Part shown: in pieces, positions 12,080 to 23,800 of the stretch
How the letters are laid out: every line of letters starts with the position of its first letter
Position numbering within the stretch: position 1 is the first letter of the stretch
Source of the DNA: Globisporangium splendens
Taxonomy: Eukaryota > Oomycota > Peronosporomycetes > Pythiales > Pythiaceae
Direction of reading: 5' to 3'
Assembly (NCBI GenBank): GCA_006386115.1
Contig: VFIW01000107.1
Coordinates: 1-64,000, forward strand
Length of the DNA: 64,000 nucleotides
Program-made: the position numbers and the translations under genes
The notes under the pieces: generated by a model
Databases searched by the model: none
What the model was told of the DNA's origin: nothing
Seen by the model: only the letters and a program-made list of their open reading frames with translations

Positions 12080-13327
12080 ATGAACCAGGAGCTCCGCTCG
12101 CGGCGGACCGTCAGCGACACCCCTCACGCATGTATGCGCCATCAGCCAGCGATGCGTCATTCCGCAATCTTCCTTCTTCTGCGCAGACCATCCTGCAGCA
12201 TCCGACACCTGAGCAGGTCCCAGTACAGAAGCACGCAAAGCACCATGACCGACTCGTGTGCCTCCGAGTCCCTGTATGACACGAGCCTCTACGACTCGCT
12301 CGAGTCGTACGTGGAGCAGATGAACAACCAGCTCACGGGCAAGACCCCACAGGAGATCATCCAGTGGACGTACGACACGTTCGGCGTGAGCACTGTCCTG
12401 AGCTCGAGCTTCGGGATCCAGTCCGCCGTGATGCTCAATCTCGTGCGTTCCGTGGACAAGAAAATCCCAGTGATCTGGATCGACACAGGCTACTTGCCGC
12501 GCGAGACGTACCTGTTTGCCGCGAGTTTGACCAAGCAGTTGGATCTGAACATCAAGGTGTACCAGTCGTCGATCACGCCTGCGCGAATGGAAGCTCTGTA
12601 CGGCAAGTTGCATGAGATTGAGACCCCAGAAGCGCACAAGCAGTATGGTTACATCCGCAAAGTGGAGCCGATGCAACGCGCGCTGAAGGAGCTGAATGCG
12701 AAGGCGCTGCTTGTTGGCGTGCGTGCGGATCAGACGTCTCACCGCGAGACGATGAAGATTGTCAACATCTACGACGGACGCCTCAAGATCTGCCCGATCT
12801 TGAAGTGGACCAAAGCACAAGTGGAGCAGTACATGGTGGAGAACAACCTGCCGTACCATCCATTGAAGGCACAGGGTTATGAAAGCGTCGGCGACGCCCA
12901 CTCCAGCCGACCCGTCACGGAGGCAGACGGCGGCAACGACCGCGCTGGCCGCTTCAACGGCGCGCAGCAAGAATGCGGTCTGCACGTGGATATTAACATG
13001 AACTTGGACGATCTCAAGATCATTGAAGATCCGCTTGCGCTCTCGGAATCCGACCAGCTCTTGCTCGAGAAGACCCGACAGAACAAGGGCATTGTGATCT
13101 TCACCAAGCCGACGTGCAAGTACTGCTTAGCAGCGAAGGATATTTTCAGAGAACGCGAGTGGGAGTTCGAAGATGTGGACGTGCCAACGCGCTTGTCCAT
13201 TCCGACGTTGCAGCAAATCGTGGGCGAGCCAGTGAAGACCGTGCCGCAGATCTTCATCGATGGCAAGTACATCGGTGGCTACACTGAGCTCGTGGCACAC
13301 CTTGGAATCCCGTCCAAGTTCGCATAA
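12080..13327 (+). CDS. PAPS reductase fused to glutaredoxin
   Basis: Sulfate assimilation enzyme reducing phosphoadenylyl sulfate to sulfite. The CysH core starts near residue 60. It has the PP-loop segment LSSSFGIQSAVML, the IDTGYLPRET strand, the IRKVEPMQRAL segment, GDAHSSRPV and the catalytic ECGLH (Cys codon at 12974). The paired Cys of the iron-sulfur type (plant/bacterial APS reductases) are absent; the aligned segment reads YGYIRKVEP, so this is the cluster-free PAPS type. From about residue 335 a glutaredoxin domain follows, with TCKYC at 13112-13126 and TVPQIFIDGKYIGGY. The Grx could supply the thiols that other organisms take from a separate thioredoxin or glutaredoxin. The start is uncertain: in-frame ATGs at 12080, 12134, 12152 and 12245 (CACCATGACC, the best context, giving 360 residues). 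The longer forms add a basic, targeting-like stretch. Confidence 0.9.
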   Translation: MNQELRSRRTVSDTPHACMRHQPAMRHSAIFLLLRRPSCSIRHLSRSQYRSTQSTMTDSCASESLYDTSLYDSLESYVEQMNNQLTGKTPQEIIQWTYDTFGVSTVLSSSFGIQSAVMLNLVRSVDKKIPVIWIDTGYLPRETYLFAASLTKQLDLNIKVYQSSITPARMEALYGKLHEIETPEAHKQYGYIRKVEPMQRALKELNAKALLVGVRADQTSHRETMKIVNIYDGRLKICPILKWTKAQVEQYMVENNLPYHPLKAQGYESVGDAHSSRPVTEADGGNDRAGRFNGAQQECGLHVDINMNLDDLKIIEDPLALSESDQLLLEKTRQNKGIVIFTKPTCKYCLAAKDIFREREWEFEDVDVPTRLSIPTLQQIVGEPVKTVPQIFIDGKYIGGYTELVAHLGIPSKFA

Positions 13328-13450
13328 TCCCGAGGCAACATCGCAAGAGCGAGACAGCAAAAGAACACTAGTAACCAGATGAAAATGCCATAAAGATCGT
13401 GTACATAAATATAAATCTGTGTCCCTCAGTCACTGACTGCCAACGCATGG

Positions 13451-15961
13451 TTAGCTGGCCGCTTCCCCAGTGACCATATCAACTGGTTCCTCCATGCTTA
13501 CTTTATCCACTATCGCTTCCGAAGCATTCGCTGGAAAGGAGCCGTTCACAGTGCCTGCGGAGCCGTCGTCAAATCCGAGTCCTTCCGCGGCAGCAGGCGT
13601 GGGCAACTCGTCCTCGGTGGTGATCAGACTAGAGCTCGTGGTGCTCGCGACGGCACAGAGCGGCTTCGAGTAGCTAAACAGCCGAAGCAGGCTGAGCATT
13701 TTCTTCAGCATAAACTCGAAAAGCACGTTCGAGTTCTCCATTCTGTCTTTGGCGTCTGGAGACGAAATGTCTTCCAGCACTTTCTTCAGATGCACATGCG
13801 TGTCGTACGGGTCTTCGCTGCGATCGATGCGGAATTTCACTCCGCCACCGCTTACCTCGTCATCGACTTCGGTGAGCACGTTCACGAAGGATGCGCTGGT
13901 AGCGTGCAGCTGGCGAAACTCGAAATTGTTGTCGCTGTGATCGTCCTCGTCCTCGGCACCTTCACTTCCAATGTACGGCCAATAGATCTCCTTCACGGCA
14001 AACACGATCTGCTTTAGGCTATCGATGGCGCTCAACCACTTCACGCCGCCACTGTTAGACTCGAGCGACAAGTTCCCAATGCTGATCTCGTACGCAGCAA
14101 CAACACTCACGACTTCGTTGATCACGCGGTCTTCTGACCCCTTTTGCTTTGGAGTAAATCCGAATCGGAGATCATCATCAAGCGCAGGACAAAGTCCAAT
14201 GCCCGATGCTGTGAGTTTCATGAGCAATCCCCCAGGTGGTAACCACTTTTGGTGCAAGTAGCTGAGCTGGGGAAGTTGAGGAGCCACGAGACGACAACCC
14301 GCATCCGTGATCTCAAAGTGAATCGAGTCGTAGTGCTCGGTTTTGAGCTTCAGATGCGCTTTGTTGTGAGTCTTGGTGCTCATCGTGAGGTGCCAATAGT
14401 ACTTTTGAAAGTTCAAGTCACGCTGCTGCAACACCGCCAGATGGGTGAGTTTCATGGTGCTGAATGTCACAATATTAGTCTCGGGATGGAAAACGACTTC
14501 CGAGATACCGTCTTCTTCCCAGCTTTCAGCCTGTAGATCCCACCACCCGATGCGGGGCGTACCTGAGACGATCGCATCTGTAGGGAGCAAAAGACTCGCT
14601 TCAATGGGGAGCACAGCAGAGACGACCATCCCTTCTAGCGGATAGCTCAGACGTTTGAGGGGCTCGCTCGTATCGGCGACTTCGCGCATCATCCAGCCTC
14701 GGGCACGTTTCGGCGGTGGTGGAATGGCAAGCAGCTCCAATGAAAAGATGCCTCCAAGAGCGAAATCGATGTTCTGCCTCTTCTTGATCGAGAGAGGATC
14801 GTACGGCAAGTGAATCACTCGAAGCGCTAACGACTGTACGATGACAGCCTTTGGCAGGTCCACGGAGATCCCCAGTTCTTGAAAATCAATCTTCTTGTTC
14901 CGGGAGCCCTTGGCGATCAGGTTGACCCAGAGCCCGAGCTTGACCCAGTTGCTCGCATTCCCCATCTTCACTTCGCTGCGCGAGTTGCTATCGGTGTATT
15001 CATCAGCGTATTGTAGGATATTTCCGGACGCGTACTCGATCTTCTCGTTGATCATCTGCTGGATCTTGTCGATGAGCATCGTACACTGGTCGTAAAGCAC
15101 CGCGTCGTTCGTCGCTTTCGCATTCGCGCCGACGTGGACGAGGTCGTTGATCACTTCGTTCGCGCTGTCGCATGTGCTCGCGACTTCCGGGAGATCCGCC
15201 GATACCTCCAGTGACCAGGAGTTCAGGAACGAGTTCATGTCGCCTTCAACTTGTGCATCCGGACGAGGTTCGCAGGCTAAATACTTCTCTCACTACGTAT
15301 ATCAAGACACAATTTCAGCATGCTCACATCATCACCATGCTGGTTGCAGAGAAAAGCGCTGACATACATCTTTTGCTTCCTTTTGGGTTCGTAAGATCTC
15401 GGCGAGCCGCTGCACCTTTCCTTCGATGTCGAGCTCAGTCGCTTCATACTCGATGCTGAGCCGCTCGAGCTCGGCCGCGCGGTTTCTCGCTTCTTCTTCA
15501 CGGCGCTTGGCCTCTTCCAGCTCGCGCTTCTTGCGCTCTTCCTCGAGGCGCTTCTCCTCTTCGGCGCGCAACCGCGCTTCCTCTTCCTCTTGCAATCGAC
15601 GCTCTGCACAATATTCACAGAAGAAAGGGTGTCATCCGGCATTCCGTGGCAAGCGCACAACAACACGAGATAGTGAGCATCCCCATCAACGCAGAACTTC
15701 AAGTTGGCAAACAGCAACAACAAAATGATCGTCGATCTATAGAGCGAGTGAATAGACAACGCACCTTCTTCAAGCTCCTCCTTGGTCTTCTTGGGCGCCT
15801 TGCCCTTCTTCTTCGGCGGCTGTCAGCGTCCCATCAATCGCACACAGCGACGCACCAGACGAAGCCCAGCGACACACAGTAGTAACGCACATCTCCATGA
15901 GCAATCCATGCGCAGCGCGTCGTCTACTGCAAGTTGAGCGCACGCATGCGGAACGTACCAT
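13451..15961 (-). CDS. DNAI7: Axonemal dynein intermediate chain 7 (CASC1/IC97)
   Basis: Ciliary protein associated with axonemal dynein arms. Inferred exons (high to low) are 15961-15959 (the ATG alone), 15819-15765, 15603-15368 and 15286-13451, all in phase, giving 709 residues. The N-terminus PPKKKGKAPKKTKEELEE and the long Glu/Arg-rich coiled coil (about residues 20-95) match the CASC1 N-terminal region. It is followed by YLACEPRPDAQVEGDMNSF, the C-x-x-x-PD....E.N...W landmark. The body (residues 100-650) carries W/P-rich segments such as SGTPRIGWWDLQAESW. The C-terminus is low complexity. Intactness of this gene implies functional flagella, hence zoospores. The acceptor before KYLACE is the least certain junction. 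Confidence 0.85.
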
Positions 15962-18072
15962 TTTCGTTTTCGCTGCTGCACCTGCCTGTCGAGAGCTCCA
16001 AAGTGCAAGATGGCGGGATCAGGTATTGCGACCTTTCGCGGACACGTATCTTCAATCTGATACGTGTCTGATGCGAACATGATACTGTCCGAAATCGTAC
16101 TTTATCGAAGACTCGAGGTAGCCGTTTCAGATGTCAATCTAGAAATGCCGTTCGTTCCCCGCAGACGAGCCAGGAATCAAAGTGGGACGACTAAGACTCG
16201 ATATATCGACTTTTGCTCTTACGAGCATCTTTTTATAATGGCCATGTTGAGCGCAAACGTGCTGCAATATGCGGCGAAATAGAGCTCTCTGTGTTCTTTA
16301 AAGTTTGTAAAGCCAGGTTTTGGCAGCATAGACTCCCCCACAGAAGTCCGACCAATGTCCAAGCGCCGACAATCTCCCTCTTGTTGAAAATAACGTCAGC
16401 AGTCCCTTCTGCATATCTATGCTGTTGTCAAATTTCAAGGACGCCGTTTTTTTCCGGCAAATTGCAAATTGTGCAAATGACCACCCCTTGCGCACGCGCA
16501 TTCGTCAGGCGGCTAGAGTGCCGCGTGCCCTGGCTGTCGGGCTGCGTTGTGCGATTGTCAAAAGCGGCTGTCATCCACCAAAGCGCTGCTCTTTTCAGAA
16601 CCTCCCCGCATCAGCCCAATCTTTAGGATATGAGCCTGACCTCTTTTGCTTCTGTGTGAACTAAAGCAACCGCTTCGGTTACATCTTGTGGAGCAACTGA
16701 AATGGTCGCTGGCACACTTTCAAAATCAACAACGACAACCAAGATTATCTTTGCGATCCGCATTCCATAATGAAATAACACAGAGGCCGATGACGAATGC
16801 GGATGAACTCGGCGTGGTTCTCTTCGACGTCACCCATCTCAATAGAGAGTAGCCAGGAAAAAGAATACAGGAGCAGACTCGAAAATGAGAAGCGAGAATG
16901 AAAGCGATAGATATAGAGAGCAGGAAGGCTGCACAGTGGCAGAGGAACGACATGTTCACAGGCACACAAACCGAAGAGACTGAGATTTGTGGGATCCTGG
17001 TTTGTATCGCAGACGTGTGTGCGTGAGTGAGTGTGTCTCGCTTCGTGCCGTGAACACAGTTTACGTTACAATAGGACGCACAGCTTGATCCGACCACGAA
17101 ATCAGTATTTTCCTGCATCCAAACTCTATTCTCGCGTAATCGCCCCGATTAGAGCTGCAGATCGCATTCTACCAGCGAAAAGCAAGGCATAGACAGTTCT
17201 CTTCAATTTCTCTTGGTGTCTCATACTGAATTAACATAAAGCCGCAACTCACGAGCACAATTGCGCTCTGGTCAAGTGTGCGATATGAAGCGACAACAAG
17301 TCGCAATGATGATTTCCAGCAGATGCTGCGTTATAGTTTCGAGATGATGGTTTTCAAATGCATCAGCATCCGAAAGCAGCAGAAATGGGACGCGTGGGTA
17401 TCATATAGATACGCGTTTCAGCGTTATCGGAAATGACTGGCGGAGGGGGCAAGAGCGAGTGATGAGGGGCGGCACAATTGCTTTCTTTTGCTGTTTTTCT
17501 CGTGGACGTTTCGCTCGAAATGGCAAAAAAGGAGGAGCTCACTTGTAACCGCTTTGGGAATTTTTGGGGTAAAGTGTGTGTGTGACTCAGGTATGAGCCT
17601 ACGGTACCGTATTTGGGACCACTCTCAGTTGGCGAATGAGGGTGTGTTGCCCAGCCGGGGGAGGAGCGAAGGGGACGGTTCGCGGGTAGGGTAACGACTG
17701 CCGCATCTTTGACCCATTTTACCCTTCCCCTTCTACACATAGAGACCACCTGTAAGTGTCTGCTGACCCTACCCTTCGTCCGCTCTTCCGTCCGCTCGTG
17801 CGCTCGCTCGTCTGTTTGCCCAGTGTTTTGAAGCCACTAGGAACCAGCTGAGACCACCACAAGAACACACTCTCGTATCATCACAATTCACAGCCTTCTC
17901 CACAATCAAGAGCTACAATGGCTCTGGCACACAAGAAAGACCACTGCATTTGCCTACTGTCGATGGATACGCTGAGGGATTGCTATTGAGCAGTTGCGTC
18001 CACTGCGTAAGCTGCAACCTCCATTCTTCGGCACGTGGACAGTGAATAATCGCAGTGCTTCTTGACTGCAAT

Positions 18073-18283
18073 CCAATCGCAGGCGGACGCTCGGACGTGT
18101 CATCCATCCTCCCTCCACTCTCTCTCTCTCTATCTCTCTATCTCTCTTCCCACGCCAAAATGGGCAGACGAGTCGCTCGCTCGTTTGCTAAATGGAAGCC
18201 AGCGACAGTACCGTACCTCACAGAGTCCCATCCACGCAACCAATCAAAATCCAGGTCTCAACAATAAAGCCGGCTCGGATTGG
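18073..18283. promoter_or_regulatory. CCAAT-box cluster upstream of the sestrin gene
   Basis: CCAAT occurs at 18073-18077 and 18240-18244 on the + strand, and in reverse (ATTGG) at 18279-18283, between 380 and 600 bp before the sestrin ATG. This suggests NF-Y type control. It is motif-based only. Confidence 0.35.
18117..18148. repeat. TC-rich microsatellite
   Basis: A pyrimidine tract made of (TC)n interrupted by TATC units lies in the upstream region of the sestrin gene. Confidence 0.8.
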
Positions 18284-18666
18284 TGGAAAATATGTACTTC
18301 AAATGAACTATTGGGTCCGAAAGAGTACAGTCGCGCACCAACTGTGGTGCTTTTTGCAAATGGCTGTCCATTCTTAAACTGGAGCCGAAGGAGAGAAGTC
18401 GAGACGTGTGTTCATCTGTTGATTGATTGCGTCGTTTACGCTTCCGCCATCGCTCTCTACACCCAAGCAACAGCAGAAAGCATCCTTACTTATCGCTACG
18501 CAGGCCTACAGCTGCGCTGTCGTCCAGATTCCCCTGCGTCGTGATCCTTCGTCTTCCTGTGTTCCACGGAAAGAAAGTTCAAGGCAACCACGCTCATAGA
18601 CACCTCACAGATCACTAACACAGACACAGCTGCACGGTTTCTCGCGTCGCAGTATCTGTCCATCGT

Positions 18667-20499
18667 ATGAGTCAATCGACCGTGTCGAACTCATCGTCGC
18701 CGTTGTCGCTGCCGCTGTCGTCAACGTCGTCTTTGGAGTCGAGTCTCTCGCTAACGTCGTACCAGGAAGAGTTCGTGCACAAGATCAGCGCGCAGCGCGA
18801 TGCGTTTTTCCGCCGTCTGCTCGTGTCCGACCCGGTGGTCCAGAAGAAGATGACGACGCTGATCGTGCAGGAATTGCGCGAGATGCTCGAGAATGATGTC
18901 GAGTTTGGCGAGAAATCCATCGGTAGTTATTACCCGACGGTTGTGCGGTTAGCTCGCAAGTCGCCGTTCCAGACGATGCGCGAAGCGTTCATGCAGCTCG
19001 TGGAAGAAGTAGAAGAAAAGATTCCAGCGTACAGCGTCCTGCGCGAAAAGCGCCACCGCGTGTCGTATTTCGTGGACAACAGCCAAGTCGAGCATCTCGA
19101 GAACAACGAAGACGAAGAGCTCCAAGTGCTGTTCCAGCGATCGTTTTTGATGACAGGACGCGTGAGCCACCTCATCCAGCTGCTTGCGTGGCACAAGAGC
19201 TACTTGTCGCTATACCAGGACAGCGTCTCGTCGATCATGCTGCGTGATGGACCCCTGCCGCTCCCCTGGCGAAGTTACATCGGTGCCATGGCTGCGTCGG
19301 AACTGCGCTGTCACTATTTGGCCGACACCCAACAGTATTATTTCTTGGTGAACGGTGGGGAGCCTGAGTGGATCAAGGGCATCGACTACGTTGCGCCGAA
19401 GCTTTTCCGTCTCCACGAGATCAGTTCGCTGCTAGCACATCGTCCATGGCTGATCACGGCCGATCACATTGCGGAGTTGCTTGCGTCGGACCAAGACGAC
19501 TCGTGGTCGGTCTCGGAACTCGTTCACGCGATCATTGTGCTGTGCAAGCACCACTCGATGTGCAGCATCTCGCTCGGACTCGGCTGCGCTGAAGAAGAGG
19601 ACTTGACGGTGTTCAGTGAGTACGGCTACGCAGCGGGTGGTGCGGACATGGGGCTCGAATCGCCGCGGTTTCCCTACGGCATGAGCGCCAAAGATGCTGT
19701 CCCGCAAATGGACAACGCCAGTAGCTGTGGCAGTATGGTTGAGCAGGATTTGTCGACTATCGAGCGAGACGAGACGATCCTGTTAAAGAGACTAAAGAAT
19801 GGTCATGAAGGCAGCGAGACAGCCGATGATGACGACGATGAAGATGATGGTGAACAGGACTTGGGCGATGACAACGAGCAGGATGGTGACGACCAGGAAG
19901 TCGAAGAAGCCGGCTTTGACGTCGTCGAAGATGGTTTGGACTACAACTTTCATGTCAGCGGTGCGAGCCGACGAAAGGATTCTCTGTGGCGGTTCTGCGG
20001 CGGTTCCGTGATTCGGTATGCGGACTTTGACGTGCGCTCGGAGGAATACAAGGTGCTCCACACGGAAGATTTCAGCTGGGACGAACACTGTTTCTCGCTC
20101 GTCAAGCGGTACTTTCCAGGTGAAGCTGGTCAGATTTTGGAAGATCTCTTCAACTTGACGTCCAAGTTGACGTACGACTACTATGGCGCTGAGAAAGAAG
20201 AGAGCATCGACACGTCACCATACCGCGACGCCGTGTGGTTCTACGTGCACCGCATTTTCGGGATCTGCCACGACGACTACGACTACCGTCAGGTGAACAT
20301 TTACTTGAACCGTCCGACCAAGATATTTATCAAAAAAGTGGCGTGTACCCCATGGAAAGTGCGCCAAGAGGACTTTGAGCACTTCGACCACACACTGAGT
20401 GCGTCGGAGAAGGCGCATGTGACGCTGATCGTCGCGGAAGCCAGAAAGCAGGCGGGACTCATGTACGGTCTTCGCGCGGTCATGCAGCACATGCGGTGA
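18667..20499 (+). CDS. SESN: Sestrin
   Basis: Stress- and nutrient-responsive regulator. In animals sestrins inhibit GATOR2/TORC1 and reduce peroxiredoxin. One exon encodes 610 residues. A Ser-rich leader (1-30) is followed by the N-terminal AhpD-like half with YIGAMAASELRCHYLAD and NGGEPEWI; Cys215 is the counterpart of the redox Cys125 of human SESN2. RPWLITADHI and SELVHAIIVL follow. A long acidic insert occupies about residues 385-417. The C-terminal half has DFSWDEHCFSLV, VWFYVHRIFGICHDDYDY, KVACTPWKV and SEKAHVTLIVAEARKQAG, all strongly sestrin-like. Compared from memory with SESN2, the Tyr after the Cys is kept but the catalytic His position is Gln. In the leucine pocket the Thr-Tyr pair and the Glu of AEAR are kept, while the second Thr and the lid Trp are not. 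No intron is present. Confidence 0.9.
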   Translation: MSQSTVSNSSSPLSLPLSSTSSLESSLSLTSYQEEFVHKISAQRDAFFRRLLVSDPVVQKKMTTLIVQELREMLENDVEFGEKSIGSYYPTVVRLARKSPFQTMREAFMQLVEEVEEKIPAYSVLREKRHRVSYFVDNSQVEHLENNEDEELQVLFQRSFLMTGRVSHLIQLLAWHKSYLSLYQDSVSSIMLRDGPLPLPWRSYIGAMAASELRCHYLADTQQYYFLVNGGEPEWIKGIDYVAPKLFRLHEISSLLAHRPWLITADHIAELLASDQDDSWSVSELVHAIIVLCKHHSMCSISLGLGCAEEEDLTVFSEYGYAAGGADMGLESPRFPYGMSAKDAVPQMDNASSCGSMVEQDLSTIERDETILLKRLKNGHEGSETADDDDDEDDGEQDLGDDNEQDGDDQEVEEAGFDVVEDGLDYNFHVSGASRRKDSLWRFCGGSVIRYADFDVRSEEYKVLHTEDFSWDEHCFSLVKRYFPGEAGQILEDLFNLTSKLTYDYYGAEKEESIDTSPYRDAVWFYVHRIFGICHDDYDYRQVNIYLNRPTKIFIKKVACTPWKVRQEDFEHFDHTLSASEKAHVTLIVAEARKQAGLMYGLRAVMQHMR

Positions 20500-20873
20500 G
20501 GCGAGCGCGAGTCTGTCGCAGATCACGAATCTGCTGCTCGTCCATTGCTCTATCTCGTGCCCATCCAGTCCATTCGCGCGCTTGTTTATTGATCGCGGCG
20601 ATCGGTCACCACTCACTTACTCACTCACTCACTCCTCGTATAGTTTTGTTCTTGCGTTCGTTCATCCTCCACCACTCGCTGTCGGGTCTCAGGATGCGAG
20701 GGAGTCAATAAATAGGAAGCGGATCATTTCCCACCTGGACTCAAATATTAAATACCATAGTTAGCAATAGCATCATAGCATCCCCAGCATTCGACGATAC
20801 CATAAACACGTAAATGTAATTTAAACTCGCTTCTTGTTCGTGTCCTTCGTTCAATCTCCATCCATTCAAGCCA
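20500..20873. other. Convergent intergenic region
   Basis: 3' flanks of the sestrin and EF-hand/WD40 genes. A (TCAC)n-like stretch occurs at about 20607-20634 and AT-rich polyadenylation-like sequence at 20700-20830. No gene is seen. Confidence 0.5.
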
Positions 20874-23800
20874 TCATCGGTGCTCTTGGTATTGCTGCCA
20901 CGAATGTGTGAGTTTCACGTGATACTTGAGCACTGGGTCTTTGGCTGCTGACGAAGACGTTCCTGGTCGTTGTGTCTTGGATGGTGCCATCCACTTCTTG
21001 TCGCTGCTTCCGTCAACAGCTTCCTGATTTGAAATAGATGCAGAGCCACCAGCTGCTGCTGGTTCATCGCGGAGATCGCGAAGAGTCAGATGCGCGTCTG
21101 GCATAGAAACTTGCAACGCACACGGGTCTTGTTTCAAATTGGCTGGCGAAGTGGACGTGATGTAAATCTCCTTTCGTTTCGGCTTGAACATTGCATTGGG
21201 CACGGAAGTTGCTTTCGATCCACCCAGCGGTGGCATGTGCCTTCGGATTTGCTGAGATACTGACAGTGGTGACACTGTCGATTCCACCGTTCCTGACTGT
21301 GCAAACTCGCAATGCACGGCATTCGAAGTCGTCCGGGGTCGCAACGCTCTCCCGCTCGTCACCGTCGCACATGGGTACTTTTTGCGGATCAGGGACGAAT
21401 TTATCTCCCCAGCAGCGCCTCGAGCCGAAGTCTGCAAATGCAACTGGTCGATCTCCTTGAGCACCACCTCTGTAGAAATGGGTGAAATTGGTCGTGGGCA
21501 CAAGTTGTTAATACAGGACAAAATCACAGAACACATTGAGACATAATTACGTACGAAGGGAAGGCTCGTGGCTCGCATCGCTTCTTCGCAGCTCAGACGG
21601 AGTCGGATTCCCTTGGGTCGGTGCCGCTTGCTTAAGGATGAATTTCCGGATCGCTCGAGTTACGTCAGACCCACGCACCTGGATACTCGACCACCGCGAA
21701 CGGCGTCTTGACTGGATCGCCTTTTTCTCCGCAGTGTAATTGAATGTGAGCTCCTCGTGGCTTAAGGAGAGCCGCTCCTGCATAATCGACATGCGCGCTT
21801 GCTTATTACGCCGGAACAAGCCTTTGGATTTCTCGAGAAACTCCTGTGCGTCGTGCTCTTTTCGCCGTCGGCGCTTAGTCATATCCACCGGAAAGCGCCA
21901 CAACTGCGTTACAGGCTTGCGTCGCGATGCGAAATCGTCCAGGATCCCGAGTAACTCACCGTCAAAGTCCCACACTTTGATTCTTCCACGTGTGGACGAT
22001 GTGAGGACCACCAGCGGATCAACTGCGAAGTTCAAACACAGGATCGGTCCGGAATGGGCTCGCCAACGTTGACGCGGCGCTAATATACTCTGGGAAGACG
22101 CTTTTTTCTCCCACCTTGTAATGCTGGGGTATCCACCACTTGGGTTCGACTGCGGCATGGCTTCAGCATGATCTTTCTCTAAACCACGCTTGTACAGCCC
22201 AGCGATTGCGTCATAGCCCAACACCATTTCTTCGTGCTGGAACATCACTGTGGCGCTGGAATTTGTTGCTGACGTCGCTGCATCCGAAGTAGCATCGTCT
22301 GATGCCAATAAATGCATTGAAGTAGTCGATTTTGCATCATGGGCATGATGATGAGGCACAAACCACGCTGAAACGAACCCTTGATCGTCGCCTGCAAAGA
22401 CGCACATACCTTCGCGTTCTTGATTTGTCCGCTCGTTGTCTCTGCTATGACGATTCGAACATGATGAAGCCTGCTCTTTCACATCTGTCAAGGGAAAGGT
22501 GCCCGAGGCTTCTTCCGACGCATCTTCACTGCGGGACGATGACGTTCGGTTCGTTGTTGCAGTACGCTCGTACGAGAAAATGTGGAGCAGCGATGGCACG
22601 TGGTTGTTCTCGATGCTCTGCTCCAACTCACTCAAGCATTGGAGTTCCATGGAGCAACTGCACATAGAGATCACAAAGCGAGATGATTAGTAGCCCAACA
22701 AGCACATCGCGCCAGAAGCAACAAAGCACTCACTAGTATGCGCCGTCATCTTTCGACGCGAGCCACAACAGCACGCGTCCGGAACTTGTCCCGCCAAGGA
22801 TATCTGCAGAGGAACCAAAGAAGCAAATGCTCGTGATCTCGTCGTTGTGAGGGGCAACGCAGGTCCCCTGAGTGTGACTCATGTCGAAACTCCACACTTG
22901 CACGAAACTCTCCCCACGTGAGCCGGAGATGAGCACGGCGACTTTGTTCAGCGCTTGGTTGCCGATACTTTTCACAATTTCGAACTTCTCAGTGGTTGTT
23001 GGTGCCGTGACAGGCGGATGTAAACTCTCCCACTCTGGTTCACTTGCATCCTTGGCACGCTGCTTTCGGTCGCAATGTATCGGAAATGGCAGCGACAGCA
23101 GCGTTGGTTGTGTTTCAGGAAGGAATCGAAGCGATTGCAGCAGCACCGACTGCGGGCGACTGCCTCCAAATGGGACATAGTACCCAAGTGGATTGTTTTC
23201 ATCGTAGATGTGCAAACTCGAGTCAATGGAGATTGACACGACGCGTTTTCCATGAAACACATACGAAATACTCGAGATCGCCTGGTGATGCGGATCGAGC
23301 TCTTTCATGATGTTGCCATTCACAGGGTTGATCACTTTCAAACTCCCTGCATCATCGCCCAAGATCACTTTCCGTTCACGGTCGTCCATGCAAACTGCCG
23401 TGATGGTGCGTGGGTTCCCCAAGTCACACCCAGCAGTACCGCTGGTGTTTCGTCGAGCCACAGGTTCACTCGAAGCAGCGAGAATCGCAGCGTATTCGTA
23501 TGTTTTCCACAATTTCCCTGTCTCCGCATTCCAAAAGAGCACTTTGGAGATCGTGACGCCCATGATCAGATTCAGCGACTGACAATAGTGCGCGTAAAAC
23601 ACTTCCTCTCGGTCGTTCACTTCGCAGAGATCGTAGTACGCCACGGTTCGACCTGCTGTGACGAGAACCGCGTCGGATGCTGCGGTTTCGGGCACAACAA
23701 AGCACGAGAGAATCCGGTTTGGCTCCATTGGCGTCGGCGCTACTTGGAAGCTTTGCAAACACTCCCACGGCTCCGATGTCGGTGTGAGCAGCACACTCGA

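Larger units (their letters stand above)
15962..18666. other. 2.7 kb intergenic region between DNAI7 and sestrin
   Basis: No convincing gene is visible. It serves as the divergent upstream region of both neighbours. The part around 17560-17775 is unusually G/C-run rich, with several GGGTA/ACCCT elements, including GGGTAGGGTAA at 17684-17694 and its reverse, ACCCTACCC, at 17766-17774. A 22-codon reading frame beginning at ATG 17917 could be an upstream ORF if the sestrin leader is long. CCAAT boxes and a TC microsatellite lie nearer the sestrin start. Confidence 0.5.

Noticed and set aside
17363..17749. Minus-strand 128-codon open frame in the DNAI7-sestrin gap
   Set aside because: Low-complexity product with no family features, in a G/C-run promoter-like region.
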